The position numbers and the translations under genes were made by a program. 64,000 bases of DNA from NCBI GenBank assembly GCA_025345505.1, contig JANVCC010000047.1, forward strand, positions 7,509,429-7,573,428, in the 5' to 3' direction. Origin of the DNA: Todiramphus chloris collaris (taxonomy: Eukaryota; Chordata; Aves; Coraciiformes; Alcedinidae). Shown here one piece after another: positions 1 through 12,100 of this stretch. Numbering within the stretch: position 1 is the first letter of the stretch; each line of letters begins with the position of its first letter. Below the pieces are notes generated by a model. That model ran no database searches, was not told the DNA's origin, and saw nothing but the letters and a program-made list of their open reading frames with translations.

Positions 1-193
1 GGAAATCCCCTCGTGCCTGGACAATTGTGTGCTCCTTGTGAATGCAATGGAAATGTAAACCCTGAAGAAGATGGCTACTGTGATACCTTCACAGGACAAT
101 GCCTGAAATGCCTGGGGAACACAGCAGGCTCCCAGTGTGAAAAGTGTGCTGATGGGTATTATGGGGATGCAGTGACTGAGAAAAGCTGTCATG
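1..193 (+). CDS. LAMA1: LAMA1 exon w1, LE repeats (domain IIIb)
   Basis: Residues 1-64, read in frame from base 1. Cys pattern of LE modules: CAPCECNG, then [14 protein letters not shown], then [12 protein letters not shown]. The acceptor is outside the window. Donor gtaagc at 194, phase 1. The following 490-bp intron is AT-rich and shows nothing else. Confidence 0.94.
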
Positions 194-3100
194 GTAAGCT
201 CTTTTTATTGCTCTCAAAATCTGAAGAACACAAAATGTCAAGAACTGAGTGGATGGGAGGGATTATGCACTTCTGCTGGAAGAGTTAAGCTTTGAGTTGC
301 GAGTTATCAGGTGCTGGTTGAAAACTGAGGTTGGGAAGGGAATGTAGCATGCTAGGGTCTGTCACTTCAGATTCCTGAAACTTCCTGGCTTGCTTCACAC
401 TGCCCGTCCAGTGACCTTGCTGGGGACATTTCGTGCTTCTGAACATTAAACATAGGTCTGGAAGAAACGAACCTCTCAAACATACCTATTTGCTGAGTTC
501 TGTTTTTTTAAATCGTAGCTCAAATGTGTAGTATAGGTATTACTCTAGTATCTTAATATTAGTGGGATATAAAATATTATATACCATATTTGGAGTTATG
601 TATAATAATGAATACGTATAGATAAACATTAATTAGATTGTTGGCAGTTTTTAAAATTTGATTTCTTTTTCTCTAAACACAAGCCTGTGCCTGCCATGTG
701 AATGGATCCCTTTCGAGTACTTGTCATCATGAGACAGGCTTCTGTGCCTGCAAATCAAATGTGATTGGAGAAAAGTGTGATCAGTGCTTGGTAAGCAAAT
801 ATTTACTGCTTCCTAACATCTGCGTTTTCTTGTGTCTTGGTCCTCCTGTTTATCCATAGATCTTCATTAGACACCAGCAGCAAATACATTCGGGGGGAGG
901 GAGCCTGATCCTGCAGCAGAGACTAAAGGTTTGTCTGCACAGGCTTTTGCAGTTGAGGTTGCTCTGCCTGGGCTCTTTGTAGAGGTAAAGCTCTGTAGCT
1001 GACTCGGCAACCTTCTGTTTGGGGCTAGTGCTGTGTTCACTTAGGTTTTGGTTGGATATGAGGGACAATTTCTTCTCTACAAGGACTGTCCCAGGCTGCC
1101 CATGGCAGTGGTGGAGTCCCCATGATCCCTGGAGGGGTTTCCAAGCCATGGAGATGTGGTGCTGAGGGACACGAGTTAGTGGTGCCCTGGCAGTGCTGGG
1201 TTAATGGTTGGATTCGATGATCTTAAAGGTCTTCTCCAACCAAAATGATTCTGTGACTCACTGACAGCGTGCAGTCATGTTGGCTTGCCCAAAACCCAAA
1301 CCGATAGACTTGAAGGGATCTTGGTGCTGTGATTCTGCAACGTGAAGTCTTGAGTGGGAACCTCCAAAAGAATATGGCTGGCAATAACAAATACATCGTG
1401 ACTGAACACCAGAAGGGATTTGTCTAGAAGACAGGCTTGATATAAGAACAGATAGTCACTGGTGATACAAAACACCAGATTCCAGCCTTTGCTGAGCGTA
1501 GAACGGCCTCTGGGACCAGAGCAGGAAAGTTGTGCCCAGTTAGTGCCCTTGTGCCAGCCCAGCTGAATGCCTGTCAATCCATGTGTCCTGCAGGTCGTTG
1601 ACCTGTTCTGTTCTGGTCTTTCATACGTGTTCACAGAAACCTGTGCCTGGAAATCTTAGAATTAAAATAACCTCAGGCTTTAAAACATAAGGACTACAAG
1701 AGCGTCTCAGTGTTCACTTTTTCACCCCAATGTATATTTGCATATAGCTGGGAAGAGACAAATCCAGGGAGTCAAGAGAATGATGGGGGTCAAAATGATG
1801 GGGCCAGACTCTTGTCAGAGGTGCCCAACAAGAGGACAAGGGACAACAGGAACAAACTGGAACTGAGGAGGTTCCATCTGAACAGGAGGAAAAAGTTCTT
1901 TGGCGTGAGGGTGTCAGAGGCTGTGCCAGGCTGCCCAGAGAGGCTGTGGAGTCTCCTTGTCTGGAGAGATTCCAAACACGGCTGGACACTGCGATGCTGG
2001 GCCCCCTGCTCTGGGTGATCCTGCTGGATGGAGCAGGGGGGTGGCACCAGATTGTTTCCTGAGGGCCCTTCCAACACCCATTCTTTGAGTGCTCCCACAG
2101 CAGTGTCACAGTGCTGACCAATATTCCTAGAATCCTTTAGGTTGGAGAAGACATCCCAGGTCATTGAGTTCAGCCACAAATGCATAGGCAGTATTCATGC
2201 AGGTCAGCAGGGAAAGTGAACAAGAGAAAACAAGAGCCTATGTTATAATGTTTTCAAAGAATTTGTGAAATACATCTCAAATATGTTTGCTTCCTGTCCA
2301 ACAGAGCGGTTATTATGGGCTGCTGACTGGGCTCGGCTGCATTCCCTGCAACTGCAGCCAGTTTGGCTCAGTCTCTGGGGATTGCAACCACCAGGGCCAG
2401 TGTCACTGTCTACCAGGAGTGGCTGGAGAGAAGTGTGATCGTTGTGCTCACGGCTTTCATGGTTTCCAGGATGGTGGCTGCACACGTAAGCTCTAATCCA
2501 TGGCCCTGTCAGGGTTTGTGTGGAATTTCTTTCAGCAATGTATTTTGTGTTAAGGTAAAAGGTCAGGTTTTTTGATGACTGTACAAAAAGTATCTGTAGA
2601 ATGGTCTCTCTTCTAGTATTCTCATTTAAGCTAGGGAAGAAGACATGTCTTTGATTGCTTATTGTGTTTTTTCCTTGTAAAAGGTGGTGATTGAAATAAC
2701 TCATAAAAGGTAACAAGAGAGAACTATTACACCCTCAACAGCTCCTTTGTCATTTTTTTTTTTAACAACCCTTCAGTCCTTCAGAGAGAATAGAAACTTC
2801 TTTTTTTCTGCAATTGCTTAAGTGCTACTATTTTTAAAGATTTTTTTACCTTGCTTTTATATTAAAAAAAAAGGTTTATATTGATTTTTATGATTTTATT
2901 TTTATAATTTAATTTTTATAAGAGCCATTGACTTAATTTTCTTATCAATACATGTGTACAACTTTTCACTGAATCATTAAGGTTAGAAAAGATCTCCAAG
3001 ATCAAGTCCAACCATCTAACTAACATTATCATGACCATTTAGTCATCTTACAGAGGAAAGTGGTTATTCAGACAGAATGTACCATCAAAAAACCTAATTT

Positions 3101-6100
3101 GTTATGCTAATAAACGCCATTTTCAACACCAGTATAGCCAAAGGAATGCTGAGCTTTTCTCCAACTTGACAGAAACACTTTTTTCATGCCTCAAACAGTA
3201 ATATAAATTCTGCAGTGAGATTGTGATAGGATTGTTTTGAACATATATACTGTGTCTTTACTAAGACTTAAAGATCCCTTAGGTTCCTTTAACCATTTCA
3301 GTCTCAACAGTTTTGTAAATGTTCTTAAAACAATTAAGAAAACCACTTTTCTGAACTTCTGCTTTTTAGCAAGAATAATATTGCATATCTTCAAATAGAC
3401 TATTGCTTCCTGAAGTAGCTAGTTATTATAAAAGTAGTTGTCAATCCATATTATACGTAGAATCGTAGAGTGCTTTGGGTTGGAAGGGGCTTTTCAAACT
3501 CATCTGATCCAACCCCCCTGCAGGGAGCAGGGCCATCTGCAACTAGAGCAGGGTGCTCAGAGCCCCAGCCAACCTCACCTGCAATGGTGCCAGGGATGGG
3601 GCAGCCACCACCTCTCTGGGCAACCTGGGACAGGCTCTCACCACCCTCAGGGTCAAAAATGTCTTCCTTCTCTCCAGTCTAAATCTCCCTCCCTCTTCTA
3701 GTTTAAACCCATCTCGCCTTGTTGTGTCCCAACAGGCCCTGCTCAAAAGTCTGTCCCCATCTTTCTGACAGGCCCCTTGAAGTGCTGAAAGGCCACCAGA
3801 AGGTCTCCCTGGAGCCTTCTCTTCTCCAGGCTGAACACCCCCAACTCTCCTCAGCCTTTCTTCTTCAGAACAATTCACTAAGCGATTCTTGAAAAGTACC
3901 AATTCCTGAGATTAATCCTTTCATCTGCTTGAAATCACCATCATACATCCTGATGAGTTTTCTGTCCTTTATATAATAGAATCTTTTCCTCCAAATTTAC
4001 TTTTTTCAAGGATAAAATTAATCACTAGGTGCTGTTTCTCTTGCAGCCTGTGACTGTGCCCATACTCAGAACAACTGTAATGCTGATTCTGGCCAATGCA
4101 TTTGTCCACCTCATACTCGGGGACCAAAATGTGAACTCTGTGAAGAAAATCACTGGGGACTCTCTCCAAAACTCGGCTGCAAGGTATGATGGGCTGTTAA
4201 AAGCAATTTGCCTTATAATGATGTCAAGTTCGGGCTCCTGTGTTGAGAACCTCAATCCTTATTCTCTGTCTCAAAGTGCTAGTGCAACATGCTCACATTA
4301 AAAGAAAAACTGAAAACAGACAAAACATCAGATTGTAACGTATTCATGGAGGAACCTCCATGACAGAAAGCTGTCCTTGAAAATATTGGTCAGAGTGTCT
4401 TTTGTCAATAGGTGCATAGATCACCTTAAACTTTTGAAGTATGCATTCTAATTGCTTAAACGGTGACACTAAAACAGATTTATAGCAACAGTTGGCAACA
4501 AGGAGCCTAGTCCCTGTGCTAAGCAAGGAGTGATGATGCTGTGGATTTAAGAACAAGGAAATCTAGCTTATCTTAAGTCTCTACATGCTCCCCCCCTCCC
4601 CCCAATATTTACAGTGTAGATGGTTTAAGGTAGTTAATATTTCATGAATGGATAAACGATCACTCACATTCTCTCAGCTTAAATATTTATGATTAAGCAA
4701 TAAAATGCCAACGTGGTGCAGATCCAAGGAGCAGCAACTATTTCTGTAATTACGGTCCTGTAGTAAATCCCTGACAGGTATGACATTGGGCTAATCATTT
4801 TATAAATGTGGAGATTTTTTAAAAGCCTCAGAATTACATGAATATAATGGGTAATTTTAATGGAGAAACCACAAAGCTAATCAAGCTGACAAGGCCTGTC
4901 ATTATATGCAGTGAGGACTTGAAAAGTACAAGTAGAAGCCAAATTGTTTTCTTTTTTCTCCCTGTAGAGTAAGGAGGATAAAATAGTCCCATAATATCTC
5001 TTCAGAATTTACCATCTTTGTGATTTATAGCAACTGAACTTGGCAGCCAGTCTTTAAACCGCTGCTTTGTCAGCTGCTGTCATTCTTGCCTATTTTTTTT
5101 GTAAATACAATGTACTGGTCCCTCTGTATTTCCCTTGAGGTGTTCCTTTCATAGGGTGCTTCCACAGGTGCTTGCCAATGATCAAGTTAAATTTGAGTAT
5201 CAAACTGTTCACTTCTGCATTTCTTTTGGTGACAGCGTCACGGTGTTTAACATGAATTGCCCTAAGGTATATTTAGGTTGTTCCTTAGAGTCCTTATTTA
5301 TCTTTATTGCATAGAGATACTGATGTAAATTATTTTTGTGATGATGATTCTTAAAATAAGGTTTGATGTTCAGAGCTGTAGACCTTTGAGTGGTGTCTGG
5401 AAGCCAAAGAGGGGCAACTTCTTTGGTCATAAAATGTATTAGGCCAGGCAATTTAGTACCTAGTGCTGAGTAAAAACTGCTTAATACAAAGAGTACTAAT
5501 GGTGAGCAGCAAACCTGTGAAGAATGCTAAAGGAGACACAGTGAAGCAAAGAGATCGTTGTGGGTCTCTGTAGAGTGCTTCTCAAGGTAAGGCCTTTCAT
5601 CTTGGAGTGAGATGATGAGGAACAACAGCTCATGGAAAATACTCACAGTCAGATGATGACAGATAGAACAAACTTTTTGCGTCCACTGCTAGAAATAACT
5701 GCAGTGCGAAATTACACTTGTTAAGTAACCACCAAGATTAAATTAAGAAGATTAGATCCATTCAGAAAGAAGGACAAATTAAGTACATCAACTTTGCTTA
5801 TATGCCATAACAGGTTCATAATACTGATGTCACAGGGAAGGATGGGCTCTGCCAGGTGACAGTGTTCCTTTGGTAGTGAGCTGCAGTGTGTGTGCCAAGC
5901 TGCCCACCTTGGGGTGCAATGAGATTCTTGGTTCCCCATCAAATAGCAAAATGAAGCTTGATCAAGATGTAGAAAAATTAATGCTGCTTGAAATCTTAAA
6001 AGAATGTCAGTATTAAGATATTTTTTCTTGCTGTCATGTTTACACAATTATTGTGCTTATAGTTTTATTTCAATTAACATTTATATAATACTGTTTTGAT

Positions 6101-9100
6101 TTACTTGCTGCGCTCAATACATAGTATTTTAAACAGTCTTTTGTATTTTTTTTTTTTTCTGAAACAGGTTCATTCAATTCCTTTGATTCCCAGCCCAGAT
6201 TTCGGAATCGTCAAAGCTTCTTACTTTCTGTGATCCACTCTTTACTGGAAATGCAGTTCTTTGTTCAAATACAAAACAGCCCCATTTCTTTTCTCTTCCC
6301 TCCCCCCCCACCCCCCCCACTCTTCTCTCTCTCTTTTTCATCCTTTCTCTTCTCTCTCTTTTTTTTTTCCTCATCTTCCTCGGAAGTGCTTCCTTTTTAT
6401 TATTGTGTAGCTACTGTAGGCAAACACTGAGTTTTAAGTGCCACTCAAAATTTACTGTCTTTCTGTTTTAACAAAATTGTTTTTCAACTTCTGCTATCGA
6501 TGAACTTTTCTTCTTTTCATCCAAGGCTTGCAATTGTAGCAACACTGGTTCAACCAGTCTCCAGTGTGATGTATTGACGGGTGAATGCCAGTGCAAAGAG
6601 GAATTTGGTGGCCAAGACTGTTCCAAGTGTGCATTAGGCTACAGGGACTACCCAGACTGCGTGGCCTGTGACTGTGATGTGAGTGGAACCAAAGCAGAGA
6701 TGTGTGATGACACTCAAGGACTTTGTGGTTGTGAAGAAGAAACTGGCATCTGCACCTGCAAGGTACTGAAGTATTTCAGATCCTCTTTGGACAGTACTGG
6801 GGCTGTCTGGACATTTATTACTGAAGTCATGGATGGTGTAGGGCTGAAAGGACTTCAGAAGGCAATCTGTGTTGCCTTCTGGGAAGGAACAATGAAATGC
6901 ACCAGTACAGGTTAGGAGGCAGTCTGCTAGAGAATAGCTCCATGGAAAAGGACCTTGGGGTCCTGATAGACAACAAACTGTCCATGGGACAACAATGTGA
7001 CCTTGTGTTCAAGAAGGCCAGTGGTATTCTGGGGTGCATGAAGAAGAGTGTGGCCAGCAGATCAAGGGAGATTCTTCTTCCCCTCTACTCTACACTAGTG
7101 AGACCTCACCTGGAGTATTGCATCCAGATCTGGGCTCCCCGGGTCAAGAGGGACAGAGAAATGCTGGAGAGAGTCCAACAGAGGCTACGAGGATGATGAA
7201 GGGACTGGAACACACCAGCCTGACGAGGAAAGGCTGAGACCCCTGGGGCTTTTTAGTCTGGAGAGGAGAAAACTGAGAGAGGATCTAATTAATGCCTAAA
7301 ATACATAAGAGCTGGGCGTCAAGAAGGCAGGGACAACCTCTTTCATTTGTGCGTTGTGATAGGACGAGGGGCAATGAATTCAAGCACAGGAAGGTCCACC
7401 TCAATGTGAGGAAAAACTTAACTTTATTGTAAGAGTTGTAGAGCATTGAAACAGACTCCCCAGAGATGGAGTCTCCATCTCTGGAGACTTTCAAGACCTG
7501 TCTGGATAAATTTCTTAGTTATACGCTCTAGTTTTGTCCTTCTCTGGCAAGAGGGTTGGACTCTATGATCTTTGGAAGTCCCTTCCAACCCCTAACACTC
7601 GGTGATTCTGTTTCCCTTCCTTGGGATGTTTCCAAGTACGCCTAAATCACCGCTAAAGGGTTTTCTGTGCCAGCGCTGAACAGGTTCAGTTATTAGTCAG
7701 CAGGGTTAAAAACTGCAAGGTGATGTGTTCCTCACTTTGCATGGACCTCACACAGTGGTAGGCAGAAGGGGTGGCAACATTACCAACATGGTGCTGTTTT
7801 TCTGTTCTCATAAATCCCAGTGATAATACCAGACAATTTGTCTCTCCTACCTCCCTTTGTTTTGTTTTATGTAGTCAGGTCATTTTATTTCCAGTTTGGA
7901 GTCATAAAATTATTGTGGCACAGTACTGTGGTTCTCTCTTGGACAGAATTCATGGACCTTCAATGCAGATGTGTGCTAAGAAGTCAGGATCAAGAGTTAC
8001 TTTATTCTATCACAAAAAAATAATTTCAAGCTGACTAATGCTGAATCTGTGCTAAGTTTACAAAAGAGCCCCTGTACATCTGATACAAAAATGATGAGTG
8101 TCTTTCTGCTTTTGTACAGTATCTGACATAGTTTACACCAGTGGTCTTGCAGCAGTCCTAAATTCATCTAGGCTGCTTGGGCTATCTTGCCCAATATCAG
8201 ATCCATGTGTTTATTCTGTATTAAGTGAATTTTTGTGACCACATCGTTCTGGTAGGATATTTTTTTGCGGATCAGTGTTGTAAGGTAGAAATGAATGAAG
8301 ATGAATTTGTCTTGTTTGTCCCTTTGCTCCTAGATTTCTGTCTGCCTCCTTTGGAGTAGGACAAAGCACTGACCATGAGTTCTGGGATGAAATACTTTAA
8401 ATCTTGTTAGATATATACGAATGGTGCTGGTGACTTCAGTGGCACCATAATTTCTCTGTGTGATGTAAATAGAAAGGCCAGTGCTGTATGGACCAGTTTT
8501 AATGGCACGATTTTTACTTGTTTTGTTTACCTCTCTTGCTTTTTCCCACAGTTATTCCATGTTATTTCAACTAAGAAATAATGAGTTATGAACAATTATG
8601 AGTTATGACCTGTTACTGTTGGAACTGTTTGCAAGGCAAAATGCAATCGATCATAACTCATGTGCCTATTCCTTAGTTGCTATTTAAGTGGTTCTTTTTC
8701 CCAGTACACTGGAGAACCACCAGCTGTAATAGATAAAAATATTGTGATGCAGTGAGTAACACAGAGAAAATATTTCTACCTCCATCCAGGGAAAACTTCC
8801 TTCATAGAGTCTAGGAATATTTTGGTGCAAGAACTGCACTTCTGAGTACAGGTCACATGAATTGACATTATCTTGAAGTTTCTAAGCAGACAGTCTCTCA
8901 AAAAAAGTTGTGGTTTTTTCTTACCTTAAAAGCATAAATTCCCTACATGCTGTTTTGGAAATTAATTATTTCATTGTCTGCGTAGAAATAAATAGACTGC
9001 ACTTCTACAGCTTCTGCCATCTGAGATGTGAAAGCATTTTTAAAAGCTAATTAGGTGTTGGAAAACTCCAGTGAAGAAGTTATATTCTTATCCTCATTAT

Positions 9101-12100
9101 ACAAATAGAGAAAGTGAAACACTGAGAGGGGTTTTTTTCTGCTTATACACACATGGTTTTATTAGGTTTGGGAACAGCACATTGATTCAGATGATGTAAC
9201 CTGGATTTTGAAAATCCAAATTGTAATTGTAGACTGATTGGGGTTGGAAGGAACCTCTGGAGACCACTTTGTCCAACCCCTTTCCTCCTGGGGCCCTTTA
9301 GCTCTTGCTCAGCATTGATCAGCTCCCCTCTCAGGATGCTCTTCTTCAGCTGAACAGCCCGAGGGCTCCCAGCCTTTCCTGGGCACAGAGATGCTCCAGG
9401 CCCTCAGCATCTTCATAGCCTCTGCTGGACTTTCTCCAGTAGTTCCTTGTCTCTCTTGAATTGGGGAGCCCAGGACCAAACGATAAGAAAAAACAAATAA
9501 ATGTAAAAAAAAGAAAGTTGAAATTCTGCATTTTGAATGTGGAGAATCTACTCTTGAAAGACTGAGTGATAGAACTTAATTAAAGGCAACGAATGTATGC
9601 CTTCACAGGTCTCCCTCCAGCCTTCTGATTAAGGGTGCCAGTGAGTTGTTAGGTAAAGGTGAGACTGAGTCATTTCGTGTCTTTCTTCAAGTTGGATTTA
9701 CCAGTTGGGAATTGAGTACAAACCCAGACACGTGGGAATAGGTCTCCTGATTCCTATTCATACCGAGCAGTTCCTTTGGCTTTGAAAGCCCATTTTCCAG
9801 ATGGAGGGGGGGCAAGTTTTGGTCTTGAATGGAAATGTATAGCTGCTAATTTTTGCTAGAAATTCATGGTGTTTATATATGAGATGTGTGTGTGTGTATA
9901 TATGTCACACACATATATATGATATATATGATACATGAGTGTTTATCTTGAATGTTCCATTGGGTTTGCCTTTTTTTTAATCATTGGAAAATAAGGAAAA
10001 AAATAATGTATTGCATAATAAAACAGAATAGATGCAATAATAGACTTCCTGTTATAGAGTTTATATATCAAATGTTTTTTCTTCTTTCATTCAGATGGCA
10101 AAGTAACATGAGTGTGCTGTTCTTTTGGGTTTCTTTTTTTTTAATTTCATTTCTTACAGGACAATGTATTTGGTCTCCAATGCAGTGAGTGTAAACCAGG
10201 AACATTTGCTCTGTCTGTGCACAATCCAGTAGGCTGTACTCCATGCTTCTGTTTTGGGATGTCCACGTTTTGTTCGGAACTGGAAGATCATGTGAGAATT
10301 CCTGTAAGTACAGTGACATAAATCTACAGATATGTTTCACAGTTTTTCTTTGCTTTGGACATCTATTAGTCTAAGGTAGACTATTGATTATCTCAAAGCA
10401 GCTAAACCCAGTAACAGTATATTACAATACATTTTGGGGTTGTTCAGCTTGAATAAGAGAAGGTTCTGGGGAGACCTTATTTTGGCTTTTCAATCCTTGA
10501 AGGGAGCCAATAAGAAAGATGGGAACAGACTTTTGAGCAGGGCCTGTTGGGACACAACAAGGGGTGATGGCTTGAAACTAAAAGAGGGAGATTTAGACTG
10601 GAGAGATTTAGACTGGATGAAGACATTTTTGACCCTGAGTGTGGTGAGAGCCTGGCCCAGGTTGCCCAGAGAGGTGGTCACTGCCCCATCCCTGGCACCA
10701 TTGCAGGTGAGGTTGGCCAGGGCTCTGAGCAACCTGCTCTAGTTGCAGAGGGCCCTATTCAATGCAGGGGGTTGGACTAGATGACCTTGAAAGTTCCCTT
10801 CCAACCTGAACCTCTGTATGATATTTTTGTTGAATGAATCTTCTGTCTTTGTGTTGCAGATAACCCTAACTCCAGATCAGTCCATTCTGCATGTAGTAGC
10901 TCAAAGTAACCTGACTGGAACTGTGGAAGGAGTATTTTCACAATTTCCTGATGTTTTGCTGGATGCTGCCATAGTCAGAAAACACTTAAATACAGAAACG
11001 TTTTACTGGAGGTTACCAGAGCAATTTCAGGGAGACCAGGTAAGGTCCTTAAGTAATCAGAATGCCTTGTAGATATTTTCTTTGTTGTCTAAAAGTCACT
11101 TTATCTTGACAACATTTTTCTGCTCTACTTCTATTCTTGTAGGTCATTAATATTATAAATATTCAATGACTGAACTTATTAGCAAGCAAACCCAATGAGT
11201 TTGCATTGCCCTTCCCTAATGAGATTTGTCTTAGCTCTTTAAATTGGTTACTCCCATATTTAATTACCATGTTACTCTTCAGAGATTGTACAGTAGGGAA
11301 AGAGGCATGTGTTCAATTTTACTTTAGAAACCTGAAAGTTTTTAACCTTGGCTCTAGATTCAGTATATAGATCATGGAACCTCTATGGCTTGGGAATTAA
11401 ATGAAAATTGAGTGCACACCTTGAAAGGGCCTACAAGAAGGAACTGAGACTGCTATTTAGAAATATGCATTTAACCTTGGTGCACAAACTGATGAGTTTA
11501 GGTCAGTTTTCATATTTATTGCCAATTCTTCAAAGAACTGACAGTTTTTAAGTCTTCTCATGATTTTAAAATATTTTCAGCTAGTAGATCTAACCTTGGA
11601 GTAAATGAAAGTAATTTTTTATATATATATTTTTTTTTAATCTGAACAGCTCATGGCCTATGGAGGGAGGCTGAGATATACTGTTGCTTTTTATGCTTTG
11701 GATGGCTTTGGAACCTCAAATTTTGAGCCACAGATTCTATTGAAAGGAGGTCACACCAGCAAGTTGGTCATCTACGTAGACATCCCTTCTCCAGAAAATG
11801 GAGTAAGAATTGACAAGGAAGTAGAAATGAAGGAGGTAAGCTGAAACATGTAAATATTGCCTTTCTTCTATGAGCTTTCATAAAAAAACTCTATATATTT
11901 AATAACATCCTTTGAAAACAGCAGCTGTTTCTAACTGCACATAAAGTGAGTACTACGAAGTCCTGGTCTTTTGACTGTCTGGGTTCTCAGCTGTGCCATG
12001 CAGACATGGACTGCTTTGCTGTAGAAACTGGCTATGGAAGTGTGGGGAGGGAGAGAAGTTTTGATATAAAACGAGGTCTAGTTCTAATATGGAGGAAGAT

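Noticed and set aside
2243-2716. 157-codon minus-strand frame
   Set aside because: Lies antisense to exon w3, with no splice context or known motif.
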